A stretch of 64,000 nt of DNA from Vibrio salilacus (GTDB lineage Bacteria > Pseudomonadota > Gammaproteobacteria > Enterobacterales > Vibrionaceae). The position numbers and the translations under genes were made by a program. Of the stretch, positions 56,095 through 64,000 are shown piece by piece. The notes beneath the pieces are model-generated. The model did no database searches. It was not told the origin of the DNA and worked only from the letters and a program-made list of their open reading frames with translations. The stretch is from assembly GCF_002811245.1 (NCBI RefSeq), contig NZ_NIVQ01000002.1, positions 124,001 to 188,000 on the forward strand, given 5' to 3'. Positions within the stretch are counted from its first letter, which is position 1. Each line of letters starts with the position of its first letter.

Positions 56095-57018
56095 TTACTT
56101 TGCAGCGTCTAACGAAGCGATGTCATTCACAGCAGCGCTACTCAGTGTCTTCACGATACGTTTAGTCAGGCCTGTCAGTACTTTACCTGGGCCCAACTCT
56201 AATAGTTTTTCTACGCCTTGATCACTCATTAGCTGTACACTTTCAGTCCAACGTACTGGGTTGTACAACTGGCGAACAAGCGCATCTTTAATTTTCGCCG
56301 GTTCCGTCTCAGCAATCACATCAACGTTATTGATGACAGGCAACTGAGGGGAATTAAATTCAATCTCTTCAAGCGCCACAGCAAGCTTATCTGCCGCAGG
56401 TTTCATCAATGCGCAGTGGGAGGGAACAGAAACGGGCAACGGTAAAGCACGTTTTGCACCCGCTTCTTTACACAATGCACCCGCGCGCTCGACGGCGGCT
56501 TTACTACCCGCAATTACCACCTGACCTGGTGAGTTAAAGTTGACTGGCGAAACAACATCGCCTTGAGCTGCGTCTTCACACGCTTGAGCAATCGCACTGT
56601 CGTCAAGACCGATGATGGCATACATGGCACCAGTACCTGCTGGTACCGCTTCTTGCATTAACTGACCGCGTAGTTCAACCAGTTTGATCGCTTGTTTAAA
56701 GTCAATCACACCAGCACACACTAGTGCTGAGTACTCACCTAAACTGTGGCCCGCTAGTTTAGCCGGTTGTTCTAGACCAAGATCTTGCCAAACGCGCCAG
56801 ATAGCAACGGATGATGCTAGTAATGCTGGCTGAGTACGATGCGTTTGATTGAGATCTTCAGCAGGACCATTTTGAACCAAAGCCCAAAGGTCATAGCCAA
56901 GAGCGTCAGACGCTTCAGCAAATGTTTGTTTAACTACGTCATACTGTTCGCCAAGCTCCGCTAGCATGCCAACTGCTTGAGAACCTTGACCTGGAAATAC
57001 GATAGCAAACTTGCTCAT
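56095..57018 (-). CDS. fabD: Malonyl-CoA:ACP transacylase
   Basis: Loads malonate on ACP. At 307 residues it has FPGQGSQAVGMLAEL, the active Ser in KLAGHSLGEYSALVCAG, PVSVPSHCALMKPAAD (His) and GPGKVLTGLTKRI. Located between fabH (91-base gap) and fabG as in E. coli. Confidence 0.95.
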   Translation of the reverse strand: MSKFAIVFPGQGSQAVGMLAELGEQYDVVKQTFAEASDALGYDLWALVQNGPAEDLNQTHRTQPALLASSVAIWRVWQDLGLEQPAKLAGHSLGEYSALVCAGVIDFKQAIKLVELRGQLMQEAVPAGTGAMYAIIGLDDSAIAQACEDAAQGDVVSPVNFNSPGQVVIAGSKAAVERAGALCKEAGAKRALPLPVSVPSHCALMKPAADKLAVALEEIEFNSPQLPVINNVDVIAETEPAKIKDALVRQLYNPVRWTESVQLMSDQGVEKLLELGPGKVLTGLTKRIVKTLSSAAVNDIASLDAAK

Positions 57019-57109
57019 TATCTATTCCTTAAACCATTTTCTTTCATAAAAGAGAACAAAGAAAAGATGCCAATACTGGCACCTTCAATTGTAACTATTC
57101 TGCTGCAGG

Positions 57110-58060
57110 TTAGAACTTAACCAATGCTGAACCCCAAGTAAATCCGCCACCGAATGCTTCAAGCAACAAAGTTTGCCCGCGCTGAATTCGACCATCACGC
57201 ACGGCTTCATCGAGTGCCGTTGGCACTGTCGCTGCTGAAGTGTTGCCGTGCTTATGTAGCGTGATAACCACTTGGTCAAGCGACATTGAAAGCTTTTTGG
57301 CTGTCGCTGAGATAATGCGATAGTTCGCTTGGTGTGGAACCAGCCAATCTAATTCAGACTTATGCATACCATTGGCAGCCAGCGTATCTTTTACCAGTCG
57401 CGACAATTGAGTAACCGCCACTTTAAAGACTTCATTACCCGCCATATGTAACCATTTATTCGCATCTTGACCGCGAATAGGCACTGGTAGGCTAAGCAAT
57501 TCGCCAAATCGACCATCTGAATAAATGTGAGTTGAGATGATACCTGGCTCTTCACTTTGACCAACCACCACCGCACCCGCACCATCACCAAACAGAATAA
57601 TGGTTGAGCGATCGGTAGGATCACAAGTTTTAGACAAAGCATCAGCGCCGATAACTAGCACATTTTTGCACATACCCGATTTGATATGTTGATCGGCAAC
57701 AGACAAGGCATAAACAAACCCTGAACATGCGGCTGCCAGATCAAATGCAGGACACCCTTGAATATCAAGTTTGGCTTGAACTTGACACGCAGCAGATGGA
57801 AACGTGTGGCTGCTGCTGGTTGTTGCGACAATAATCAAATCAATCGCATTTTTGTCAATTTCTGCCATTTCGATAGCATTTTTTGCAGCGATATAACCCA
57901 TGTCGGCAACTGTCTCGTTTTCAGCAGCAATACGACGCTCTTTAATACCCGTGCGAGCGACAATCCACTCATCACTGGTATCTACCATTTTCTCTAGATC
58001 TGCGTTAGTACGCACCTGAGATGGCAGGTAGCTGCCAGTACCTAAAATTTTGCTATACAT
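57110..58060 (-). CDS. fabH: 3-Oxoacyl-ACP synthase III
   Basis: Starts fatty-acid synthesis by condensing acetyl-CoA and malonyl-ACP. At 316 residues the catalytic Cys lies in [14 protein letters not shown], His in [15 protein letters not shown] and Asn in [17 protein letters not shown]; it ends …[15 protein letters not shown]. Begins five bases after plsX. This is the acetyl-preferring FabH1 type by its position in the cluster. Confidence 0.95.
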   Translation of the reverse strand: MYSKILGTGSYLPSQVRTNADLEKMVDTSDEWIVARTGIKERRIAAENETVADMGYIAAKNAIEMAEIDKNAIDLIIVATTSSSHTFPSAACQVQAKLDIQGCPAFDLAAACSGFVYALSVADQHIKSGMCKNVLVIGADALSKTCDPTDRSTIILFGDGAGAVVVGQSEEPGIISTHIYSDGRFGELLSLPVPIRGQDANKWLHMAGNEVFKVAVTQLSRLVKDTLAANGMHKSELDWLVPHQANYRIISATAKKLSMSLDQVVITLHKHGNTSAATVPTALDEAVRDGRIQRGQTLLLEAFGGGFTWGSALVKF

Positions 58061-58065
58061 GAAGA

Positions 58066-59091
58066 CTAATAATGCCTCTCGAGTAAAACCGCTTCCAAAC
58101 GATCACTAATACGGGTGGGTACTTGTCGTTTGACCTCATGCAGTGCTTCACCAATCGCGTTGATGACTGCGTCTACATCAGCACTTCCGTGGCTTTTTAT
58201 GACAATGCCGCGCAATCCTAGCAAACTTGCGCCATTATACTGGTCGGGGTTCAATGTTTTTAGCTCGTTAAATAGCTCAGAAAATAATTTTCTTGCAATC
58301 CAACCCTTTATCGATGAAGCCATCATGCTTGATTTTAGCTTGTCAATAAAGAGTTGAGCAGTACCTTCACATGTTTTAAGGCACACATTGCCCACAAAGC
58401 CATCACAAACAACAACGTCTGCAGCATCGCGGAGTAACTGATTACCTTCAATATAGCCAACAAAATTGACCGATTGAGTTTGAGATAACATTTCTGCGCA
58501 GCGCTTGACAAGATCATTGCCTTTGATTTCTTCTGCGCCAATATTCAAAATTGCCACTCTCGGCGGTCTTTGCAGATATTGCTCAGCTAATGCACTGCCC
58601 ATGACGGCAAATTGAAACAGCGAATCAGCGTCACTAGAAACATTAGCACCTAAGTCTAACATCCAAGTTCGGTTGCCCGATGCCGTCGGCAAAGCAGTGG
58701 TAAGCGCGGGGCGTTCAATACCAGGGAGCAGTTTCAATTTAAAACGGGATAACGCCATCAATGCGCCAGTGTTGCCACAACTTACGCAAGCATCAGCTCG
58801 GTTGGCAGCGACCAAGTCAATGGCGGTGCCCATAGAGCTACCATGACTATTTCTCAGCGCGAGGGAAGGTTTTTCTGAGTTGGAAATCACTCGGTCAGTA
58901 TGCTCAATACTCAAACGAGTATCAGACTGATAACCAAGAGAAGATAATTGAGATGTGATCGAAGCTTGATCACCGATTAGGGTCACTTTTAGCTCTGGGA
59001 AATGCGACAGTGCCTGCACGGCGGCAGGCACTGTGACGCGAGGACCGAAATCCCCGCCCATTGCATCAAGTGCAACGGTTATATTGTGCAA
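58066..59091 (-). CDS. plsX: Phosphate acyltransferase PlsX
   Basis: Makes acyl-phosphate from acyl-ACP for phospholipid synthesis. At 341 residues it starts [20 protein letters not shown] and has [31 protein letters not shown] and [15 protein letters not shown]. Follows rpmF after nine bases; fabH follows after five. Confidence 0.94.
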   Translation of the reverse strand: MHNITVALDAMGGDFGPRVTVPAAVQALSHFPELKVTLIGDQASITSQLSSLGYQSDTRLSIEHTDRVISNSEKPSLALRNSHGSSMGTAIDLVAANRADACVSCGNTGALMALSRFKLKLLPGIERPALTTALPTASGNRTWMLDLGANVSSDADSLFQFAVMGSALAEQYLQRPPRVAILNIGAEEIKGNDLVKRCAEMLSQTQSVNFVGYIEGNQLLRDAADVVVCDGFVGNVCLKTCEGTAQLFIDKLKSSMMASSIKGWIARKLFSELFNELKTLNPDQYNGASLLGLRGIVIKSHGSADVDAVINAIGEALHEVKRQVPTRISDRLEAVLLERHY

Positions 59092-59100
59092 AGGTCAACC

Positions 59101-59271
59101 TTACTTGTTGATAACCTTTTTGCCACGGTAGTAACCTTCTGCAGTTACGTTGTGACGTAGGTGAGTTTCACCTGAAGTTGCGTCTACAGAAAGTGCTGCT
59201 GTAGTTAGGGCATCGTGTGAACGACGCATACCACGCATTGAACGTGATTTCTTGCTCTTTTGTACGGCCAT
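59101..59271 (-). CDS. rpmF: 50S ribosomal protein L32
   Basis: 56 residues: [20 protein letters not shown] at the start and [11 protein letters not shown] at the end, very basic. This is the L32 of gammaproteobacteria, placed as usual between yceD and plsX. The zinc-binding cysteines found in some L32 proteins are absent, as in enterobacterial L32. Co-transcribed with yceD (31-base gap). Confidence 0.96.
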   Translation of the reverse strand: MAVQKSKKSRSMRGMRRSHDALTTAALSVDATSGETHLRHNVTAEGYYRGKKVINK

Positions 59272-59302
59272 TGACCCTACTCCTATGTAAGTTCTTAAAG
59301 AA

Positions 59303-59830
59303 TTACTTCTTTAAGCTTTTTAAAACGTCAAATGGATTCGGCTTCTGCTCTTCCACAATCTCTTCTGGAATATCACCAAACACCATATTATCTGGATTAA
59401 CGCTACAGTCCGCTTCATCGTGCATTGCTATTTGAGGCAAATTTAAAATGAACTCGTCTTCAACTAACTCAATTAGGTCTAACTCACCGTACTCGTTCAG
59501 ATCTACCAAATCGTACTCTTCCGGTGCTTCCTCATCAGTCTTTTCACCGTGATACGGTGTGTAAGTGAATTGGACATCGCACTGATGTGCGAAAACCTCA
59601 TTACAGCGTTGACACTCTAAGTCGACTACGATGTTAGCTTTACCAGAGATAACAACGAGTCGCTGCTCATCTAAGTCAAATGACAGTGACACTTGGGCGT
59701 CGCGTTTAACGCCTTCGACTGATTCCTCTAAACGCTTAAAGAGACTGACTTGAATAATACCTTCAACATCAAGTCGCTTTTGAGCAGCGCGTGTAGGATC
59801 TATCGTACGCGGTATTTTTACCTTTTGCAT
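59303..59830 (-). CDS. yceD: YceD family (DUF177) 23S rRNA accumulation protein
   Basis: 175-residue acidic protein with two CxxC-like cysteine sites ([19 protein letters not shown]) and the DUF177 core [25 protein letters not shown]. It ends [14 protein letters not shown]. In bacteria and plastids YceD is needed for normal 23S rRNA levels; mechanism unknown. First gene of the rpmF–plsX–fab transcript, divergent from yceF. Confidence 0.92.
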   Translation of the reverse strand: MQKVKIPRTIDPTRAAQKRLDVEGIIQVSLFKRLEESVEGVKRDAQVSLSFDLDEQRLVVISGKANIVVDLECQRCNEVFAHQCDVQFTYTPYHGEKTDEEAPEEYDLVDLNEYGELDLIELVEDEFILNLPQIAMHDEADCSVNPDNMVFGDIPEEIVEEQKPNPFDVLKSLKK

Positions 59831-59978
59831 AGGGCGCGAATTCTATCTTCCAAATCGTTTAGAGTCAAAGAAAAAGGGGAAAAAGTTAGACTTTTTTTCC
59901 TTATCAGTTTCGGAGTTAGTATCAAAGCGATAATATCGATCAATCTCGTTCTAACTCATGATTCAATTGTAAATTAAA

Positions 59979-60560
59979 ATGCAAAATTACCAACTAGTTT
60001 TAGCTTCTACGTCACCATATCGCCAGCAATTGCTCAATAAACTAGCAATTCCCTTTGTTACTGCGTCACCAGATTGCGATGAAACACCGCTTAGTGGTGA
60101 ATCTCCAGTCGAACTGGTCCAGCGTTTAGCTCAGGAAAAAGCCCAGTCTTGCCTAACCGAGGGCGCGAGCCTTGTCATTGGCAGCGACCAAGTGTGCGTT
60201 ATTAACGGTAATATCATCGGTAAGCCACTTACTCGCGATAAAGCAATTGATCAACTGACTCAGCAAAGCGGACAGTCGATTCAGTTCTACACGGGGTTAG
60301 CACTGCACAACAGCGTCACCGGGCAAACTCAGGTTAAAATGGATACCTTCACGGTTCACTTCCGATCACTGAGTCCACAACAGATCGAGCACTACGTTGA
60401 TAAAGAGCAACCTTTCTATTGCGCTGGCAGTTTTAAGAGTGAAGGTTTAGGTATTGCCCTATTTGAGCGTTTAGAAGGTAAAGATCCTAACGCATTAATT
60501 GGTCTGCCTCTGATTGACTTGATAGATATGCTGCAAGCGCAAGGGTTTGAAGTGCTTTAG
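59979..60560 (+). CDS. yceF: Maf-family nucleotide pyrophosphatase (YceF type)
   Basis: Hydrolyses non-canonical NTPs; the YceF branch prefers 7-methyl-GTP. At 193 residues it has [52 protein letters not shown] and the C-terminal [21 protein letters not shown]. Asp/Glu/Gln residues of the Maf active site are present. Divergent from yceD and convergent with rluC, as in E. coli. Confidence 0.92.
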   Translation: MQNYQLVLASTSPYRQQLLNKLAIPFVTASPDCDETPLSGESPVELVQRLAQEKAQSCLTEGASLVIGSDQVCVINGNIIGKPLTRDKAIDQLTQQSGQSIQFYTGLALHNSVTGQTQVKMDTFTVHFRSLSPQQIEHYVDKEQPFYCAGSFKSEGLGIALFERLEGKDPNALIGLPLIDLIDMLQAQGFEVL

Positions 60561-60655
60561 CGAGACAGTGAGTAACGATTGACGTTGCTTCGTCAACCGC
60601 TATCACAGTTTAGTGACGATGGTCATTGCCATCGCGACAGGCACGATTTGCGTTG

Positions 60656-61600
60656 TTAACCTTTACGTAATCCCGCTAATGCTTGCTCTAATTTGGGCTC
60701 CATTGGAGCATTAATCTCCACCCACTCATCATTTGATGGGTGCTGAAACTTAATATTTGCCGCGTGAAGGAACAATCGATCTAAACCAACTTTACTGGTG
60801 TACGCATCGAAACGTCGGTCCCCGTAACGATCATCCCACGCAATCGGATGACCTGCATATTGGCTATGGACACGAATCTGGTGCGTTCTGCCTGTAATAG
60901 GGCTTGCTTGAACGAGCGTCGCTTGAGCAAATTTTTCAAGGATCTTGAAGCGTGTTTCCGACGCTTTCCCATTAGGGTGAACTCGTACAATACTGTTCAC
61001 TTCGTGTTTCAGTAATGGCGCATTGACGACTTTACAACTGCTTTTCCATTCGCCCATAACCAGTGCAAAGTAGAATTTCTTGACGGTTTTCTCGCGAAAT
61101 TGAGCTTGCAGATGACGCAACGCTGAACGTTTTTTTGCAACCAGCAAAATGCCAGAAGTATCGCGATCAATACGATGCACAAGCTCCAAAAACCGAGCTT
61201 CAGGACGCAATGCTCGCAGTGCCTCTATCGCGCCAAACTTCAGTCCACTTCCTCCGTGCACCGCTGTACCAGACGGCTTGTTCAGAATGAGCATGTGATC
61301 ATCTTCATGAATGATCATATGCTCAAGCTCTGCCACCTTATTAAGCTTAGTGCTCGGAGCAACCTCATCGGCCTGTTCCTCAATTGTCACTGGTGGAATT
61401 CTGACCAAATCGCCCGCTTTGAGTTTGTACTCAGCTTTAACGCGTTTTTTATTGACGCGAACCTCACCTTTGCGCACGATTCGGTAAACCATACTTTTGG
61501 GGATACTTTTCAATTGGTTGCGTAGGAAGTTATCAATACGCTGACCCGCCATATCATCGTCAATATCGACGAACTGGACTTTCGTTCTAATTTCACTCAT
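60656..61600 (-). CDS. rluC: 23S rRNA pseudouridine synthase C
   Basis: Makes pseudouridines 955, 2504 and 2580 in 23S rRNA. At 314 residues the N-terminal S4 domain (about 18–75, QRIDNFLRNQLKSIPKSMVY) is followed by the RluA-type catalytic domain. The active Asp lies in LVHRIDRDTSGILLVAKK; HQIRVHSQYAGHPIAWD and LFLHAANIKF follow. Located next to rne, divergent, as in enterobacteria. Confidence 0.94.
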   Translation of the reverse strand: MSEIRTKVQFVDIDDDMAGQRIDNFLRNQLKSIPKSMVYRIVRKGEVRVNKKRVKAEYKLKAGDLVRIPPVTIEEQADEVAPSTKLNKVAELEHMIIHEDDHMLILNKPSGTAVHGGSGLKFGAIEALRALRPEARFLELVHRIDRDTSGILLVAKKRSALRHLQAQFREKTVKKFYFALVMGEWKSSCKVVNAPLLKHEVNSIVRVHPNGKASETRFKILEKFAQATLVQASPITGRTHQIRVHSQYAGHPIAWDDRYGDRRFDAYTSKVGLDRLFLHAANIKFQHPSNDEWVEINAPMEPKLEQALAGLRKG

Positions 61601-61810
61601 GGGTTTATTCTAACACTCAAAGTTGCGCAAAATCACATTTTCTACGCAACATATTGGAAAATTGGCGGACTAAGAATGGCTTGCAAATCCGCTACGAACA
61701 GAAATTCATCAATTTTCTTACAAATATCAAGATGAAGCCCGATTAACCCGAAAAAACAGTTGCTTATAAATGATAAAAACGAATTTTTTAGCGTTTTATT
61801 ATAAAGCAGA

Positions 61811-61839
61811 TTGCTGAGTTTAGTGGGTACTGCTATAGT
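61811..61839 (+). promoter_or_regulatory. Probable rne promoter
   Basis: TTGCTG (61811–61816), a 17-base spacer and TATAGT (61834–61839) form a good sigma-70 promoter. Transcription from about 61846 would give a leader of roughly 330 bases, similar to the long rne leader of E. coli. Confidence 0.55.
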
Positions 61840-61845
61840 TCACAC

Positions 61846-62174
61846 CTGCAAACTATGATGTGGTTGCATTTTAAACAAACCAACTCATACTTGAGCAAAA
61901 AATCGAGTAGCCCGTTAATCTACCAAAATGCAGCACACGGCGTAAGACATTTTTGGAATTAACACCTTATCGTCCTACTCATCACTCATCATGTTGAGTG
62001 TTTTAACGCCACAAATGTGGCTCACAAGCCGTACGAGAAATGCTTGTGAGACTGACGTGCCCGAGAGCATCCCTCCAGCCGGGAGGCTGCACTGATTAAG
62101 CCATGGGATCAGGCACCGTGATAGTGATAGAAACGATAAGAACACAAAACGAAGAATGACAACGAGATCTATCA
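61846..62174 (+). promoter_or_regulatory. rne 5' untranslated leader (autoregulatory structure)
   Basis: No reading frame. The leader contains a perfect 9-base hairpin ctcacaagc / gcttgtgag (62021–62029, 62042–62050) and a second cctcc…ggagg hairpin (62072–62086). AU-rich single-stranded segments run up to the rne start. In E. coli such hairpins let RNase E bind and cut its own mRNA; a comparable role is inferred here from position and structure. Confidence 0.6.
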
Positions 62175-64000
62175 ATGAAAAGAATGTTAATTAACGCAAC
62201 TCAAAAAGAAGAGTTGCGTGTTGCTTTGGTTGATGGTCAGCGCTTGTACGATTTGGATATCGAAAGCCCTGGACATGAATCAAAAAAAGCAAATATCTAC
62301 AAAGGACGTATCACACGCATCGAACCAAGCCTTGAAGCGGCTTTCGTTGACTACGGTGCAGAAAGACACGGCTTCCTCCCTCTAAAAGAAATTGCCCGCG
62401 AATATTTCCCTGAAGGTTACACTTATCAAGGTCGTCCAAGCATTAAAGAAGTGCTTAAAGAAGGCCAAGAAGTAATCGTACAAGTCGAAAAAGAAGAACG
62501 TGGCAGCAAGGGCGCAGCTCTTACTACTTTCGTTTCTCTTGCAGGTAGCTACCTTGTTCTGATGCCAAATAACCCTCGAGCTGGCGGTATTTCTCGCCGT
62601 ATCGAAGGCGATGAACGAACTCAACTCAAAGCAGCATTAAGCACTCTGGAACTGCCGCAAGGCATGGGCTTGATTGTACGTACTGCGGGGGTGGGTAAAA
62701 GCGCTGAAGAACTTGAGTGGGATCTTAACGTGTTGCTTAACCATTGGGGCGCGATTAAACAAGCCTCTGAGACCAATGCAGCACCTTTCTTAATCCACCA
62801 AGAAAGTAACGTTATTGTTCGCGCTATTCGTGATTATTTACGTCGCGACATTGGCGAAATCCTGATCGATAGCAACACGATTTATGAACGTGCGCTTGAG
62901 CATATTCGTCTAATTCGCCCTGACTTCGTGAGTCGAGTGAAGAAATACGATGGCGAAGTACCACTATTTAGCCACTACCAAATCGAGAGCCAAATCGAGT
63001 CGGCTTTCCAACGCGAAGTGCGCTTGCCTTCTGGCGGTTCAATAGTCATTGACCCAACGGAAGCCTTAACCTCTATTGATATCAACTCTGCTCGTGCAAC
63101 AAAAGGCGGTGATATCGAAGAGACCGCATTAAACACAAACCTTGAAGCCGCTGAAGAAATTGCTCGTCAGCTTCGCCTTCGTGACTTAGGTGGTCTTGTT
63201 GTTATCGATTTCATCGATATGACACCCGTCCGTCACCAACGTGAAGTTGAAAACCGTCTTCGCGACTCAGTAAGAATGGACCGCGCTCGTGTTCAAATAG
63301 GCCGAATTTCTCGTTTTGGTCTACTTGAAATGTCACGTCAACGCCTGAGTCCATCACTTGCAGAAGCAAGTCATCATATCTGTCCGCGCTGTACCGGTAC
63401 TGGTGTCGTTCGCGACAATGAATCACTGGCTCTGTCTGTACTTCGTCTTATCGAAGAAGAAGCGCTCAAAGACAACACAACCCAAGTATTGGCGGTTGTT
63501 CCTGTCCCTATCGCTTCTTACTTACTTAACGAAAAACGCCGTTCAGTTAACCATATTGAACGCATTCAAGAAGTTAAGATTACCGTCGTTCCAAACTCTG
63601 ACATGGAAACACCGCATTTTGACGTGGTCCGTGTTCGTGATGGCGAAGAGTTCGATCTTCTCTCTTATCTTCTACCGCAAAAGATTGATGCGATGAAGGA
63701 AGCGGAAGGTAAGGAGCCAGTTGAAAGCGAAGCGAGACCAAAGCGTCTGGAAGAACCTGCGTTAAAAGGTTTTGCCTCGCCAAGTCAATCTGCTCCTGCG
63801 CCAACAGCGATAGCGCCAAAAGCACCAGAAAAAGCGCCAGAGAAAAAAGCGGCGACTGTTGCAGAGCAAGAATCACAGCCAGGCCTAGTAACACGCTTTT
63901 TGAAAGCGTTAGGCGGCTTCTTGTCTGGCTCTGCCAAAGAAGAAGAGAAACAGCCGCAAGAACAGCAACCTAAAGAAAAAGAAGAGCGTCGCGAAGGTAA
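62175..64000 (+). CDS. rne: Ribonuclease E (5' part, runs off the window)
   Basis: Essential endonuclease of the RNA degradosome; 608 codons are present and the gene continues past 64000. It starts [20 protein letters not shown] and has the S1 domain at about 36–118 ([20 protein letters not shown]). The DNase I-like catalytic Asps lie in [13 protein letters not shown] (~303) and [10 protein letters not shown] (~346). The zinc-link is CPRCTGTG (~404–407). From about 510 the sequence turns into Pro/Ala/Glu/Lys-rich linker, including [15 protein letters not shown] (about 573–587), which looks like the membrane-targeting amphipathic helix. The degradosome scaffold region is beyond the window. Confidence 0.95.
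   Translation, partial: MKRMLINATQKEELRVALVDGQRLYDLDIESPGHESKKANIYKGRITRIEPSLEAAFVDYGAERHGFLPLKEIAREYFPEGYTYQGRPSIKEVLKEGQEVIVQVEKEERGSKGAALTTFVSLAGSYLVLMPNNPRAGGISRRIEGDERTQLKAALSTLELPQGMGLIVRTAGVGKSAEELEWDLNVLLNHWGAIKQASETNAAPFLIHQESNVIVRAIRDYLRRDIGEILIDSNTIYERALEHIRLIRPDFVSRVKKYDGEVPLFSHYQIESQIESAFQREVRLPSGGSIVIDPTEALTSIDINSARATKGGDIEETALNTNLEAAEEIARQLRLRDLGGLVVIDFIDMTPVRHQREVENRLRDSVRMDRARVQIGRISRFGLLEMSRQRLSPSLAEASHHICPRCTGTGVVRDNESLALSVLRLIEEEALKDNTTQVLAVVPVPIASYLLNEKRRSVNHIERIQEVKITVVPNSDMETPHFDVVRVRDGEEFDLLSYLLPQKIDAMKEAEGKEPVESEARPKRLEEPALKGFASPSQSAPAPTAIAPKAPEKAPEKKAATVAEQESQPGLVTRFLKALGGFLSGSAKEEEKQPQEQQPKEKEERREG

Overview
The window is a stretch of gammaproteobacterial chromosome, almost certainly from a Vibrio. 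Several things point there. Gene order and protein sequences follow the large chromosome of V. cholerae as I remember it: cdgH–atl–ybaY–tesB, men operon–alaA–yfbR–dgt–tapT–rrtA, cheV–mlc–pykA–ptsG, and rne–rluC–yceF–yceD–rpmF–plsX–fabHDG–acpP–fabF–pabC–mltG–tmk–holB–tatD. The Mlc sequence is very close to the Vibrio protein, and an ERIC-like repeat and a rhombosortase are present. No tRNA, rRNA operon or CRISPR array was seen; the only stable RNA gene is the 4.5S SRP RNA.

Layout. 1–3.2 kb is a patch of mobile-element debris (IS3 tail, ISAs1-type end, duplicated pieces of a REP-associated tyrosine transposase) around a methyl-accepting chemotaxis gene. 3.2–8.2 kb is one very large lipoprotein gene with two glycosidase units, an alpha-amylase followed by a pullulanase. 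8.2–9.4 kb holds an ERIC-like repeat, a dead solute-binding-protein gene and the SRP RNA. 9.4–21 kb carries housekeeping and signalling genes: a sensor diguanylate cyclase, a DNA-repair ATL protein, TesB, an Lrp-type regulator beside a cysteine desulfhydrase-like enzyme, a TetR regulator with a lysophospholipid transporter–acyltransferase fusion, and a YeiH transporter. 21.5–28.8 kb is the complete menaquinone operon menF-D-H-B-C-E, divergent from alaA and yfbR.

30.9–34.9 kb is a visibly AT-rich accessory insert between yfbR and dgt. It has two decayed genes at its edge, then a pair of overlapping genes encoding a ToxR-like membrane-bound winged-helix regulator and a small single-pass protein. 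They have the architecture of the VtrA/VtrC and ToxR/ToxS 'co-component' sensors. Divergent from them are two near-identical outer-membrane beta-barrel genes, a tandem duplication of about 850 bp including the promoter region. A wrecked ISAs1-family element sits exactly at the junction. This is the most interesting region and the best candidate for an undescribed signalling system.

35–46.8 kb returns to core genes: dGTPase, tRNA acp3U transferase, rhombosortase, RhlE, SohB, YciK, CheV, Mlc, PykA, a patatin-like phospholipase and a 30-residue YnhF-like membrane protein. 47.3–64 kb contains ptsG and the classic lipid/DNA-replication cluster tatD–holB–tmk–mltG–pabC–fabF–acpP–fabGDH–plsX–rpmF–yceD on the minus strand, followed by yceF, rluC and the 5' part of rne with a long structured leader. 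Glucose uptake (PtsG), its repressor (Mlc, with a CRP-like site upstream) and pyruvate kinase lie close together. The fab/plsX genes provide fatty acids for the phospholipid genes.
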